A model generated the notes under the pieces. It saw only the letters and a list, made by a program, of their open reading frames with translations. It ran no database searches and was not told the origin of the DNA. A stretch of 64,000 nt of DNA from Rouxiella aceris (GTDB lineage Bacteria; Pseudomonadota; Gammaproteobacteria; Enterobacterales; Enterobacteriaceae): positions 1 through 64,000 of the forward strand of contig NZ_JAADJU010000011.1 in assembly GCF_012933545.1 (NCBI RefSeq), written 5' to 3'. Shown here piece by piece: positions 47,308-54,941 of the stretch. Each line of letters opens with the position of its first letter. The first letter of the stretch is position 1. Position numbers and translations under genes: made by a program.

Positions 47308-47334
47308 GCGGGTCCTTGTTTGATTATTACCCGG

Positions 47335-48759
47335 TTATTCAGCAGGAAAAAACAGCGTGAAACGGGTTACCCCCTCGACGCTGCTGACTTGCCACTGTCC
47401 CTGATGCAAATTCATGATGCTGCGAACAATCGACAGCCCCAACCCGCTGGCATGATGAGCGTTATTACGCGAAGGGTCAGCGCGATAGAAACGATCAAAC
47501 AGACGAGCAAGATGCGCCCTATCGATAGTCGGCCCATGATTTATCACGCTGATATTAACACCATCGGCTTGCTGTTCGGCGAGAAGTAAAATTTCGCTGC
47601 CCTCATCGGCGTAACGTATGGCATTCGCCAGCAAATTGGCCAATGCGCGACGCAGTAAATTGGCATCAGCGCTGAGAGTGCCAGCGCCCTGCACGGTTAA
47701 CCGCAGCGTTCGCTCATCGGCAGGGCCTTCAAAATATTCCGCAATGCGCTGAAACTCCTCGGCCAGATCCAGGCTACGACGTTCAATGGCATGATTGGCA
47801 TGTTCGGCGCGAGCCAAAAACAGCATATTGTCGGTCATATTAGACAAGCGCTGCAACTCTTCAAAATTTGACCCCAGTAATTGCTCATAATAATCGACCT
47901 GACGACGCTGACTCAGTGCCACCTCGGTCTGCCCAAGCAAAATACCAATCGGCGTGCGTAAATCATGGGCCATATCAGCGGAGACTTGGCTAAGTTGGGT
48001 AAAACTGATTTCCAACCGATCAAGCATCTGATTAAACGCATCGATCAGCGTTAACAACTCGGGCGGTGCCTGATCACGCGTGATCCGCACCGACAGGTTT
48101 TGAATACCAATGGCTGCCGTTTGCCCGGCCAGCCGCTGTAGCGGATCCAATCCCTTGCGGGCGATCAGATAGGCGAAAAGCGCGGTGAATAACGCTGCCG
48201 CCAAGGCCAGCAAAATTATTTGCGCGCGATAAACTTCGAGAATTCGCGTGCGTTCGGTCATCAGTCGCCCACTGATTATTTCCAGCTCATGGGGCGGATT
48301 AGACGTTTTTGCCGCCGCAGAAACGAAGATAAACGGCGTATCGTCGCGCGCATCGCGATGCTGCACCGCCGCCAGCGTCAGATCCTGATCTGCCGGTACC
48401 GGGGTAATATCCGGCACCGGCGAATTGCCGGGATTCACCTCAATCAGTGGCGACTGACCGTGAAAACGCAGCACCAACAGCGCTTCATGATTACCGAGCA
48501 TATTGGCAAACAGCTCGGGTTTATCATGGATAAGGTTAATCACATCTTCGTCGCGCAGCAGCGTTCTGATTTGCTCAACACGAGTCAGCAACGCACCGTC
48601 ATCGCGGATGCTCAGTTGGGTTTCCAGCGTGCGGTAGAGTGTAAATCCCCCGAGGGTAATCACCATAAATGACAGCAGCGCAAAAATCAGCGACAGACGC
48701 GTGGTGAGTGATAAAGGACGCGGCAGTGGTAAAAGACCGGGGAAAGGGGCGAATTTCAT
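47335..48759 (-). CDS. Sensor histidine kinase, CusS/heavy-metal group
   Basis: 474 residues. Membrane helices at about 20-42 and 178-200 enclose a periplasmic domain of about 135 residues; HAMP follows (201-253). The phospho-acceptor histidine is H265 in ADMAHDLRTPIG, and the ATP-binding motifs are NLLANAIRYADEG, SGLGLSIVRSI and a C-terminal RFTLFF. Paired with the regulator upstream; the start overlaps its stop by one base. Heavy-metal sensing is only suggested by family resemblance. Confidence 0.88.
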   Translation of the reverse strand: MKFAPFPGLLPLPRPLSLTTRLSLIFALLSFMVITLGGFTLYRTLETQLSIRDDGALLTRVEQIRTLLRDEDVINLIHDKPELFANMLGNHEALLVLRFHGQSPLIEVNPGNSPVPDITPVPADQDLTLAAVQHRDARDDTPFIFVSAAAKTSNPPHELEIISGRLMTERTRILEVYRAQIILLALAAALFTALFAYLIARKGLDPLQRLAGQTAAIGIQNLSVRITRDQAPPELLTLIDAFNQMLDRLEISFTQLSQVSADMAHDLRTPIGILLGQTEVALSQRRQVDYYEQLLGSNFEELQRLSNMTDNMLFLARAEHANHAIERRSLDLAEEFQRIAEYFEGPADERTLRLTVQGAGTLSADANLLRRALANLLANAIRYADEGSEILLLAEQQADGVNISVINHGPTIDRAHLARLFDRFYRADPSRNNAHHASGLGLSIVRSIMNLHQGQWQVSSVEGVTRFTLFFPAE

Positions 48760-49430
48760 TATTCATCTTCGCAGCGGTAACCAACACCATGTACGGTGTG
48801 GATCAGCTTGTTGGCGAAAGGATCGTCAATTTTCTGGCGAAGTCGGCGAACGGCGACGTCTACTACATTGGTATCGCTGTCAAAATTCATATCCCAGACT
48901 CGCGAGGCGATCACCGAGCGGGAGAGTACCTGCCCTGGGTGCAACATAAACAGCTGCAGCAGATTAAATTCCTTGTTGGTCAAGCTAATGCGATTTCCGG
49001 CGCGTATCACCCGCCGTTTGGGAATATCAATTTGCAGATCGGCCAGCTCAAGGATCTCTTCCTGCTTGACCTGTGCTCCACGGCGCAGCGCCACGCGAAT
49101 GCGTGCCAGCAGTTCAGCAAAAGAAAATGGCTTGACCAGATAGTCATCGGCACCTAATTCCAGTCCCTTGAGACGCTCTTCCAGGGTGCCTTTGGCCGTC
49201 AGAAACAGTACCGGCGTTTTCACCTGCTTATCGAGCCTTTTCATCACTTCCCAGCCATCCATTTCAGGCATCATCACATCAAGCAGGATAAGATCATAAA
49301 CAAACTCTTCGGCCAAATGCACGCCATCGGCACCATTGCTGGCGACATCGACAACATAACCCGCCTCGGTCAAACCGCTACGCAGGTACTCTCCCGCTTT
49401 GGATTCATCTTCAATGACCAGAATTCTCAC
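48759..49430 (-). CDS. OmpR-family response regulator, CusR/CopR type
   Basis: 223 residues. Receiver domain (1-115) with phospho-acceptor D51 in [13 protein letters not shown] and K100-region KPFSF, then an OmpR-type winged helix (about 130-220). Partner of the kinase above. The exported hydrolase gene lies just upstream on the same strand (70 bp apart), making it a possible target or co-transcribed gene. Confidence 0.9.
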   Translation of the reverse strand: MRILVIEDESKAGEYLRSGLTEAGYVVDVASNGADGVHLAEEFVYDLILLDVMMPEMDGWEVMKRLDKQVKTPVLFLTAKGTLEERLKGLELGADDYLVKPFSFAELLARIRVALRRGAQVKQEEILELADLQIDIPKRRVIRAGNRISLTNKEFNLLQLFMLHPGQVLSRSVIASRVWDMNFDSDTNVVDVAVRRLRQKIDDPFANKLIHTVHGVGYRCEDE

Positions 49431-49500
49431 GTTGATCTCCTTTTTCGCATAAATAAAGATAACGGGCGCAACTACGCCCGCTCCTCACCTGCGATGGTCA

Positions 49501-50271
49501 TTAGCGCAAGGCGTGCTCAGCAGCCTGCTCAATCAGTGCTGCGACCTCTTCAGGATGTGATTCGTAAACCGAATGGCTGGCCCCCGGGATCTCGACCTTA
49601 TGACTGTGAGCACGTGCCGCATACATACGTTCCAGGTCGGGATTAATAATTTTGTCCGCTTCAGCCACCATATACCAACTAGGTTTCACCTTCCACGCCG
49701 GGTCGGGAATATTGGCGGTAAAAACGCTGGCATTGGTAGGCATTTGGGCATGAGCTTCAAATTCCGCTTCTTTTGGCGACAGGTCGGCAGCAAAATCGCT
49801 GGCGAAGTTTTCGGGTTTAATCGTCAGATAACCATCGGCCGAGCGGGCAAAGGGGTGGGCGGTATTAGGAAATTTTTTGCCGTTGCTGGCTTCGGTTTCA
49901 CCCGCATCCAAGGCGTGAGCGGCGATATAAACCAGACCGGCAACGTGAGCATCATTACCGGCTTCGCTAATAATTGCACCGCCATAGCTGTGGCCCACCA
50001 GGATAGCCGCCCCGGTTTGCTGATCGAGTACACGGCGGGTGGCGATAACATCATCATTAAAAGAGGTCAGCGGTTCCTGAACCAAAGTCACCTGATAGCC
50101 ATCTTTTACCAAAATGTCATACACCGGACGCCAGCCGGCACCGCCGACAAAAGCACCATGGACCAGTACAATATTTTTGACCGGAGCGGCCAAGGCAGGG
50201 GTAGCGACACCGGCTAACAGCAGCGCAGAGACAGAGGAGATAATAATGCTTCTTTTCAATGAAATTTTCAT
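49501..50271 (-). CDS. Exported alpha/beta hydrolase
   Basis: 256 residues. Signal peptide MKISLKRSIIISSVSALLL with cleavage after ALA at about 28. Fold motifs: HGAFVGGAGW oxyanion loop, nucleophile serine in GHSYGG, and a histidine in GASHSVYESHPEE. Resembles EstA-like esterases of unknown substrate. A hairpin CGGGCG-CAACTA-CGCCCG with a moderate T-rich tail lies between it and the response regulator (49463-49480), a weak terminator that may allow read-through. Confidence 0.85.
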   Translation of the reverse strand: MKISLKRSIIISSVSALLLAGVATPALAAPVKNIVLVHGAFVGGAGWRPVYDILVKDGYQVTLVQEPLTSFNDDVIATRRVLDQQTGAAILVGHSYGGAIISEAGNDAHVAGLVYIAAHALDAGETEASNGKKFPNTAHPFARSADGYLTIKPENFASDFAADLSPKEAEFEAHAQMPTNASVFTANIPDPAWKVKPSWYMVAEADKIINPDLERMYAARAHSHKVEIPGASHSVYESHPEEVAALIEQAAEHALR

Positions 50272-50405
50272 GATTTGTCCTTAATGATGAGGGAGGTTGC
50301 CGATGCTCTTGCATCGTCAGACCACTCTATGAGCCGGGCTCCCACATCAACATGACGCAATCATTACAAAAAAATGACGTCCTGGTTTTTGCTTTTCCAG
50401 AAATG

Positions 50406-50433
50406 CAAAAACCCGCACAGAGGCGGGTTTTTT
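50406..50433. terminator. Bidirectional intrinsic terminator downstream of the cold-shock gene
   Basis: AAACCCGC - ACAGAG - GCGGGTTT with A-rich left and T-rich right flanks, so it ends transcripts on both strands. Confidence 0.85.
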
Positions 50434-50504
50434 GTTTGGGCTTACTTAACTGCTCAGGTTTACACCTTCATCGCTATTGTAAGTATGCCTCGCTGTTTCA
50501 CTAA

Positions 50505-50717
50505 TTACAGTGCAACAACGTTAACTGCTGATGGGCCTTTAGCGCCATTCTCGATAGAGAATTCGACGTTCTGACCTTCATCAAGAGTTTTGAAATCGCT
50601 GCTCTGGATGGCAGAGAAGTGAACGAACACGTCTTTGCTGCCGTCAGCAGGAGAGATAAAACCAAAACCTTTACCAGCGTCAAACCATTTTACCAAACCA
50701 GTCATTTTATTAGACAT
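50505..50717 (-). CDS. CspA-family cold-shock protein
   Basis: 70 residues. Single-stranded nucleic-acid-binding beta-barrel, likely an RNA chaperone. RNP1 KGFGFI and RNP2 VFVHF are intact. The N-terminus [12 protein letters not shown] is like CspB/CspG. An unusual D replaces N in VKWFDAGKG. The 5' leader and promoter lie in 50718-50850. Confidence 0.94.
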   Translation of the reverse strand: MSNKMTGLVKWFDAGKGFGFISPADGSKDVFVHFSAIQSSDFKTLDEGQNVEFSIENGAKGPSAVNVVAL

Positions 50718-51069
50718 TTTTATTTCCTTTAAATTTAAGCCGCCATAAGGCGAGGGAGTTCTGTTTTTCTAGTTGTCATACTTATGGGGCACTAAAGAAG
50801 GAAATTCGCGGTGAAGAGGTATCTAATGACGATAGCGCTAATACAGTGAACTACTTTACTAAAATTGCTTTCATAAGGTCTGTACTTCAAACCAGGAGTG
50901 CATTAACGCATGTAGCAAAATTTTATGCAAGACTTATTTTTTTAACACTTACGCGGCGATTGCTTAAAGATGCCGCGTTTTTAGTGAAAATCTTGTTAAA
51001 TCGTAAGCGCAGTCACAGCTTTTTATCGAGGATCGTCGCAATATTTGTCTAACAAATGGAGGGATTGCT
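50718..51069. other. Leader of the cold-shock gene and intergenic region
   Basis: 352 bp. Holds the leader/promoter of the leftward cold-shock gene and the upstream region of the small membrane-protein gene at 51070. The open frame 50846-51052 is A+T-rich noise with no ribosome site. Confidence 0.5.
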
Positions 51070-51168
51070 ATGATCATCACCGACAATAAAATCTGCATCC
51101 AGGATATTGAAGTCGCCGTTTCCCTGCTGGCGATCTTTGTCATTATCGCCTGGGAACTGCTGTTCTGA
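51070..51168 (+). CDS. Tiny membrane protein (32 aa), unknown
   Basis: 32 residues from an ATG with a strong GGAGGGAT about nine bases ahead. A hydrophilic start (MIITDNKICIQDIE) followed by one hydrophobic helix (VAVSLLAIFVIIAWELLF). The start and shape resemble enteric stress-type small membrane proteins; no family is recognised. It lies convergent to another tiny ORF 29 bases away. Confidence 0.55.
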   Translation: MIITDNKICIQDIEVAVSLLAIFVIIAWELLF

Positions 51169-51197
51169 GCGCCTACTGTCAATGCGGGCAACAGTGG

Positions 51198-51290
51198 TTA
51201 GTACCCGCTTGACTCCAGCACGTAAGGCAGGTCAATCACCAAATTGGCCAGCAGTACGGCCAGACTGGAAAAAATGACTAACTTCAGCAT
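51198..51290 (-). CDS. Tiny membrane protein (30 aa), unknown
   Basis: 30 residues from an ATG with TGATGAGG about five bases upstream. One hydrophobic helix (MLKLVIFSSLAVLLANLVID) then a short polar tail (LPYVLESSGY). Convergent with the ORF at 51070-51168. No match recalled. Confidence 0.5.
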   Translation of the reverse strand: MLKLVIFSSLAVLLANLVIDLPYVLESSGY

Positions 51291-51720
51291 ACAAACCTCA
51301 TCAGATCACTATAAAAGAGGCGGGATCAATCCTGCTTGTTAAGCTTTGGACTCCCGCATCATAAACCCGCTGTTCAGTATCCCCCGCCATGCCTGGCGAT
51401 CAGCCCGGGCGATAAAGAAGACCATCAGCTAACTGTCTAAAATAAATGAAATAAATCATTCGCCACCTGATCATCCGCGACAAGATAACTTCTGCGCAGA
51501 AGAAGGGGTAATTCATCTTTTTTAATAGCGTGAGATAGTAATAACAAATAGTTTAAATGTGATCAATCTCACAGTTATGCCTTGCGCACACTTTGCTATA
51601 TCGAGACGCTTCTAAAGCGTCGGCAACCGTCAGACGGCCAAAAATCTGCAACAAAGGTTGTGGTTGCTGCCTCCGGCAGTGCAAAATGATCGCACTTTCT
51701 TCTTGGCTACAGGCGCTATC
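51291..51720. other. Intergenic region with a CRP promoter and structured leader
   Basis: 430 bp. The first about 260 bp hold nothing recognised. A CRP site (51558-51573) precedes a TATATC -10 box at 51597-51602, then about 110 bp with successive small hairpins: GACGCTT-CTA-AAGCGTC (51604-51620), CCGT-CAG-ACGG (51627-51637) and CTGCC-TCC-GGCAG (51668-51680). Confidence 0.6.
51558..51573. promoter_or_regulatory. Consensus CRP site, class II position
   Basis: TGTGATCAATCTCACA is a perfect TGTGA-N6-TCACA. Its centre is about 42 bases before the predicted start (about 51608) from the -10 TATATC, the class II spacing. Confidence 0.75.
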
Positions 51721-51921
51721 GTGAGCAAATTAACGCAGCAGCAGTGCATCATTCTCACTGGCTTTACCGGTATTTTGCACGGTGAATTTGAATGGTTTTA
51801 TGCCGATCTTGAGCGGCGACTCGGGCGTGACGTACAAACCTCAGAGCTTGGCTATCCGGAATTTATGGCTGAATGCAAGGCGTTGTATGAACAGGACTTC
51901 AACGACCTGATGCCCGATTAA
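51721..51921 (+). CDS. Small protein, phage-type family resembling DUF7736
   Basis: 66 residues from a GTG at 51721; the frame extends to a TTG at 51658 but that part lies within the structured leader. The core IILTGFTGILHGEFEWFYADLERRLGRDVQTSEL resembles small phage-derived proteins that I associate with DUF7736, from memory. Downstream of a CRP-type promoter. Ribosome site weak. Confidence 0.55.
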   Translation: MSKLTQQQCIILTGFTGILHGEFEWFYADLERRLGRDVQTSELGYPEFMAECKALYEQDFNDLMPD

Positions 51922-52327
51922 GGATAACCTCAGACTCCGTCAGCAGATTAATGTCTGAGCTCGCGGATACGACTTTAGCCGGCAGTGGCCGATCAATCTG
52001 CCGGCGGTTGATCCCCCCTCCTCACTTCTGGTTGCTACTGTATAAAAAACACACTGATTATTATCACTATTTTTCGTCATCACGCGGCCTTTAAATTCAA
52101 ATTAGTTTATTATTCCGCCATAAATGATTAGGACGAGTACGGAAAGCCTCTTATTTATAATGAAGTAATTGAAATTAATGTTACGTTGATATTTAATACG
52201 CCTCGTCCAACAACCGAAGGTTATCTTAAAATCCTTATTTAAATAATATATAAGGCTGGCGCACCATTTATTACCTTCGCTTATTTTATTTAAACGAATA
52301 CTCAATTATATTCAATAGGGTGATAAC
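51922..52327. other. A+T-rich intergenic region
   Basis: 406 bp, strongly A+T-rich from about 52040 to 52320, likely to bind H-NS and to hold the promoter of the regulator at 52328. No gene or clear site is seen. Confidence 0.5.
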
Positions 52328-52801
52328 GTGAATCCAAAAACCATGACGCCGTCTGTATTGCTTAATGATCCCTTTGCCAACTGTGCCCTGATAAATTGTA
52401 AAGGTAATCAAATGAGCATTAACAATAAGACTTTTGAAGTCACCGAAAAACATAAACGTTTAGTAATTTGTTTATTAAATGGTATTACACAAAAAAACGA
52501 TATCATTAATGTCGTCTGGTATGAACAAGGTGGCATGGTCAGTGATAATAACTACCATCAGCTGATTCATAAATTTCGCAATTTGTTGTCTGACAATCAA
52601 TTGCCAAAAGCCATGCTGCGCACCATCCCTCGCCACGGAGCGATACTCGATCTCTCACTGTTGGCCACAGACAATGATCCAGTCCCGGCAGAGGAAATCG
52701 TCAGCCTAACTGAGCAGGCCAAAAAGCCCTTTAAATTGACCACAGTTTTTAGCGGTCTTATCACCAGCATTACGCTGTTTACCAAATCGCTCTATCGATA
52801 A
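52328..52801 (+). CDS. Winged-helix regulator of the ToxR/CadC type, possibly membrane-attached
   Basis: 157 residues with a GTG start at 52328 and AGGGTGATAAC ahead. An OmpR/ToxR-like winged helix spans about 30-110 (FEVTEKHKRLVICLLNG, NYHQLIHKFRNLL, TIPRHGAIL). The final FKLTTVFSGLITSITLFTKSLYR is hydrophobic and could anchor it, giving a minimal CadC-like protein without a periplasmic part. Encoded 216 bp before the MASE1/BvgAS-like operon. Low G+C compared with its surroundings suggests acquired DNA. Confidence 0.7.
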   Translation: MNPKTMTPSVLLNDPFANCALINCKGNQMSINNKTFEVTEKHKRLVICLLNGITQKNDIINVVWYEQGGMVSDNNYHQLIHKFRNLLSDNQLPKAMLRTIPRHGAILDLSLLATDNDPVPAEEIVSLTEQAKKPFKLTTVFSGLITSITLFTKSLYR

Positions 52802-53017
52802 TGGCGGCCATCACCATGCATTTGAGTCTGCTGTTCCCCCTTGCCCAGCGTTATAAATTCCCGGGCAAGGGTGCTTGCGCTCAAGCTTAACAATCAGCAG
52901 CGACCATCTTGACGAATATTTGGCAGTTACGCATCCGTGAAAGAACTTTGTATACTGTAGCTATAACCTTCGCTAATCATCGCTGATCGATCTCCACGTT
53001 ATTATAGAGATAATCTG

Positions 53018-54292
53018 ATGCCCAAATGGACGTTCCCACTAAAATGGTTTTTGTTTTCAATAAGCTACTTATCCCTGGCCTTTCTTTGTCTGGAAACGCG
53101 TGATAACGGCAGCCTCTCGTCAACCATCTGGTTACCCGCCGGGCTGACCTTGGGCATCCTCTGCTCGACCCCTCTGTTACAATGGCCAATTTGGGTCCTC
53201 AGTGCCGGTATGCTGCATATATTGGCCAGTCTTCTCCATCAACGTCCGCTGGATATTGCCTTGGTCTTCGCCTTGAACGATCTGGTGATCCTCTGTCTGA
53301 GCGCCTATATTTGGCAAAGCGTGAGAAACAGCAGCGCGCAGTTCAGCAATATGCTGGCCATGGGCGGGTTTATCATTATTGTGCTGGCGGCCAGTGCGCT
53401 GGGGGGCATGACCACCTTTTATTCTCTGCATATGCTGGGCTATCCGGCTGTTTTATCACATTTTCTTAGCTGGAGTATTTCCAATGCCACCGGCTGTCTG
53501 GCCATAACGCCGCTTTTTGTCGTTAACCAACTTATTCAACAGTCAATCAATAACCGTACAGGCTGGAACCATTATTTACAGATTGCCGCCATTATCGCCC
53601 TTAGCGCGGCGCTGTTTTTACAAGACGGCATTTATCTCACCGATCTGCCGGTAATGGATTTCTTATTATATTTATTGTTTGGCTTAACATTACTTTCTTC
53701 ATTATTTATAAAAGAACGGCAGCTTTCGCTGCTGTATGTAACCCAGGCGCTGATTGTCAGCATTGCCACCCTTTATAATCGTGGCCCCTACTCTATCGCC
53801 ATTTATCCGGGTAACAGCGGCATTACCGCTTCGCAGCTTTATCTGTTGGCACTATTTATTTTCGGCATGCTGGTACGCAGCCGAGTCACCGATGTTTTAT
53901 TTGCCAAAAAGCACAGTGAGCAGCAATACCGTCTGGCCCAGGCGGTTACACCCGGCCAAAGTCATTTTCAGTTTCAAATTAATATTAACCAGCAAAAAGT
54001 CATCTGGCGTGACCCCATCGACAAACTGCTTAATTTACCGGAGCGCTTTGTTGCCACACCGGCGTTACTGTTAGGCCGCATGCATGCTGAAGATCGCGAG
54101 TTTTTTCTCCCCTGGTTCAACGGTGAGCAGCAAACCACCGCCAGCCCCTACACCCATCCGGTGAGACTTATTTTAACCGGGGTGACTTTTTGCGACGGGC
54201 AAATTGCCTTGTTTAGCGACCATGACAATACGGCCAACTTATACTTAAATGGGTTATTGATTGTTTATCAGGATCAACTCAACCTTTGCTGA
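53018..54292 (+). CDS. MASE1-domain membrane protein without an output domain
   Basis: 424 residues. About eight to ten membrane helices with MASE1-like features (IWLPAGLTLGIL, WSISNATGCLAITPLF), then a C-terminal cytosolic part (about 300-424) that looks like a degenerate PAS fold (FQININQQKVIWRDPIDKLLNLPER). MASE1 normally precedes a kinase, GGDEF or EAL domain; none is present here. Located directly upstream of the response regulator; the stop overlaps the region before its start. Confidence 0.75.
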   Translation: MPKWTFPLKWFLFSISYLSLAFLCLETRDNGSLSSTIWLPAGLTLGILCSTPLLQWPIWVLSAGMLHILASLLHQRPLDIALVFALNDLVILCLSAYIWQSVRNSSAQFSNMLAMGGFIIIVLAASALGGMTTFYSLHMLGYPAVLSHFLSWSISNATGCLAITPLFVVNQLIQQSINNRTGWNHYLQIAAIIALSAALFLQDGIYLTDLPVMDFLLYLLFGLTLLSSLFIKERQLSLLYVTQALIVSIATLYNRGPYSIAIYPGNSGITASQLYLLALFIFGMLVRSRVTDVLFAKKHSEQQYRLAQAVTPGQSHFQFQININQQKVIWRDPIDKLLNLPERFVATPALLLGRMHAEDREFFLPWFNGEQQTTASPYTHPVRLILTGVTFCDGQIALFSDHDNTANLYLNGLLIVYQDQLNLC

Positions 54293-54305
54293 CAGGATCG
54301 ATAAA

Positions 54306-54941
54306 ATGAAAAAAGTTCTGATTGCCGACGATCATCCGGTCTATCTGCTGGGGCTGAAGACATTGCTGGAGACTCAGTTCGCCAAGGAGTTCAGCATTAT
54401 AAGTATGGTCAGTAATGTGGATGAATTGATTGCCGCGCTTAAACTCGAGCAACCAGACCTGCTGTTAACCGATTTTACCATGCCGGGTACGCAGCAGTCC
54501 GATGGCTTGCATCTGATCCAGTATTTACGTCGCACCTACCCCGCGCTGCCGATTGTGGTTATCACCGTGCTCTCCAATCAGGGGATCGCCAATGTGATGC
54601 TGAAATCCGGAGTAACGGCCGTGATCAACAAACAAAGTCTCAGCACGGAATTGCATGCCTGTCTGAAATCGCTGGCGCAAAACCAGAGTCTGACCAGCAA
54701 AGGCAAAGGGCAAACTGAAAAACCAGTGCCCGTCGGATCGTTCTCGTCAACCTGGCAGATCAGCCCCAAAGAGACCGAAGTGCTACGGCTGATGAAGCAG
54801 GGACAAACCGTCAATCAGATTGCACAAATGCTGCATCGTTCCAAGCAAACCATCAGCGGTCAAAAGAAAAGTGCCATGGCCAAGCTGGGGCTGACGACGG
54901 ATGCCGAACTGTTTGAATATTTACTGAAGACCGGACTGTAA
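54306..54941 (+). CDS. LuxR/FixJ-type response regulator (BvgA/EvgA-like)
   Basis: 211 residues from the ATG at 54306. Receiver domain (1-120) with acidic DDHP and phospho-acceptor D56 in LLTDFTMPG, then a LuxR-type helix-turn-helix (about 150-205: SPKETEVLRLMKQGQTVNQIAQMLHRSKQTISGQKKSAMAKLG). Stop overlaps the kinase start by one base. Paired with the hybrid kinase. Confidence 0.9.
   Translation: MKKVLIADDHPVYLLGLKTLLETQFAKEFSIISMVSNVDELIAALKLEQPDLLLTDFTMPGTQQSDGLHLIQYLRRTYPALPIVVITVLSNQGIANVMLKSGVTAVINKQSLSTELHACLKSLAQNQSLTSKGKGQTEKPVPVGSFSSTWQISPKETEVLRLMKQGQTVNQIAQMLHRSKQTISGQKKSAMAKLGLTTDAELFEYLLKTGL

Noticed and set aside
50846-51052. 68-codon open frame before the tiny membrane protein
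   Set aside because: No ribosome site, A+T-rich low-complexity composition, and overlap with the cold-shock promoter region.
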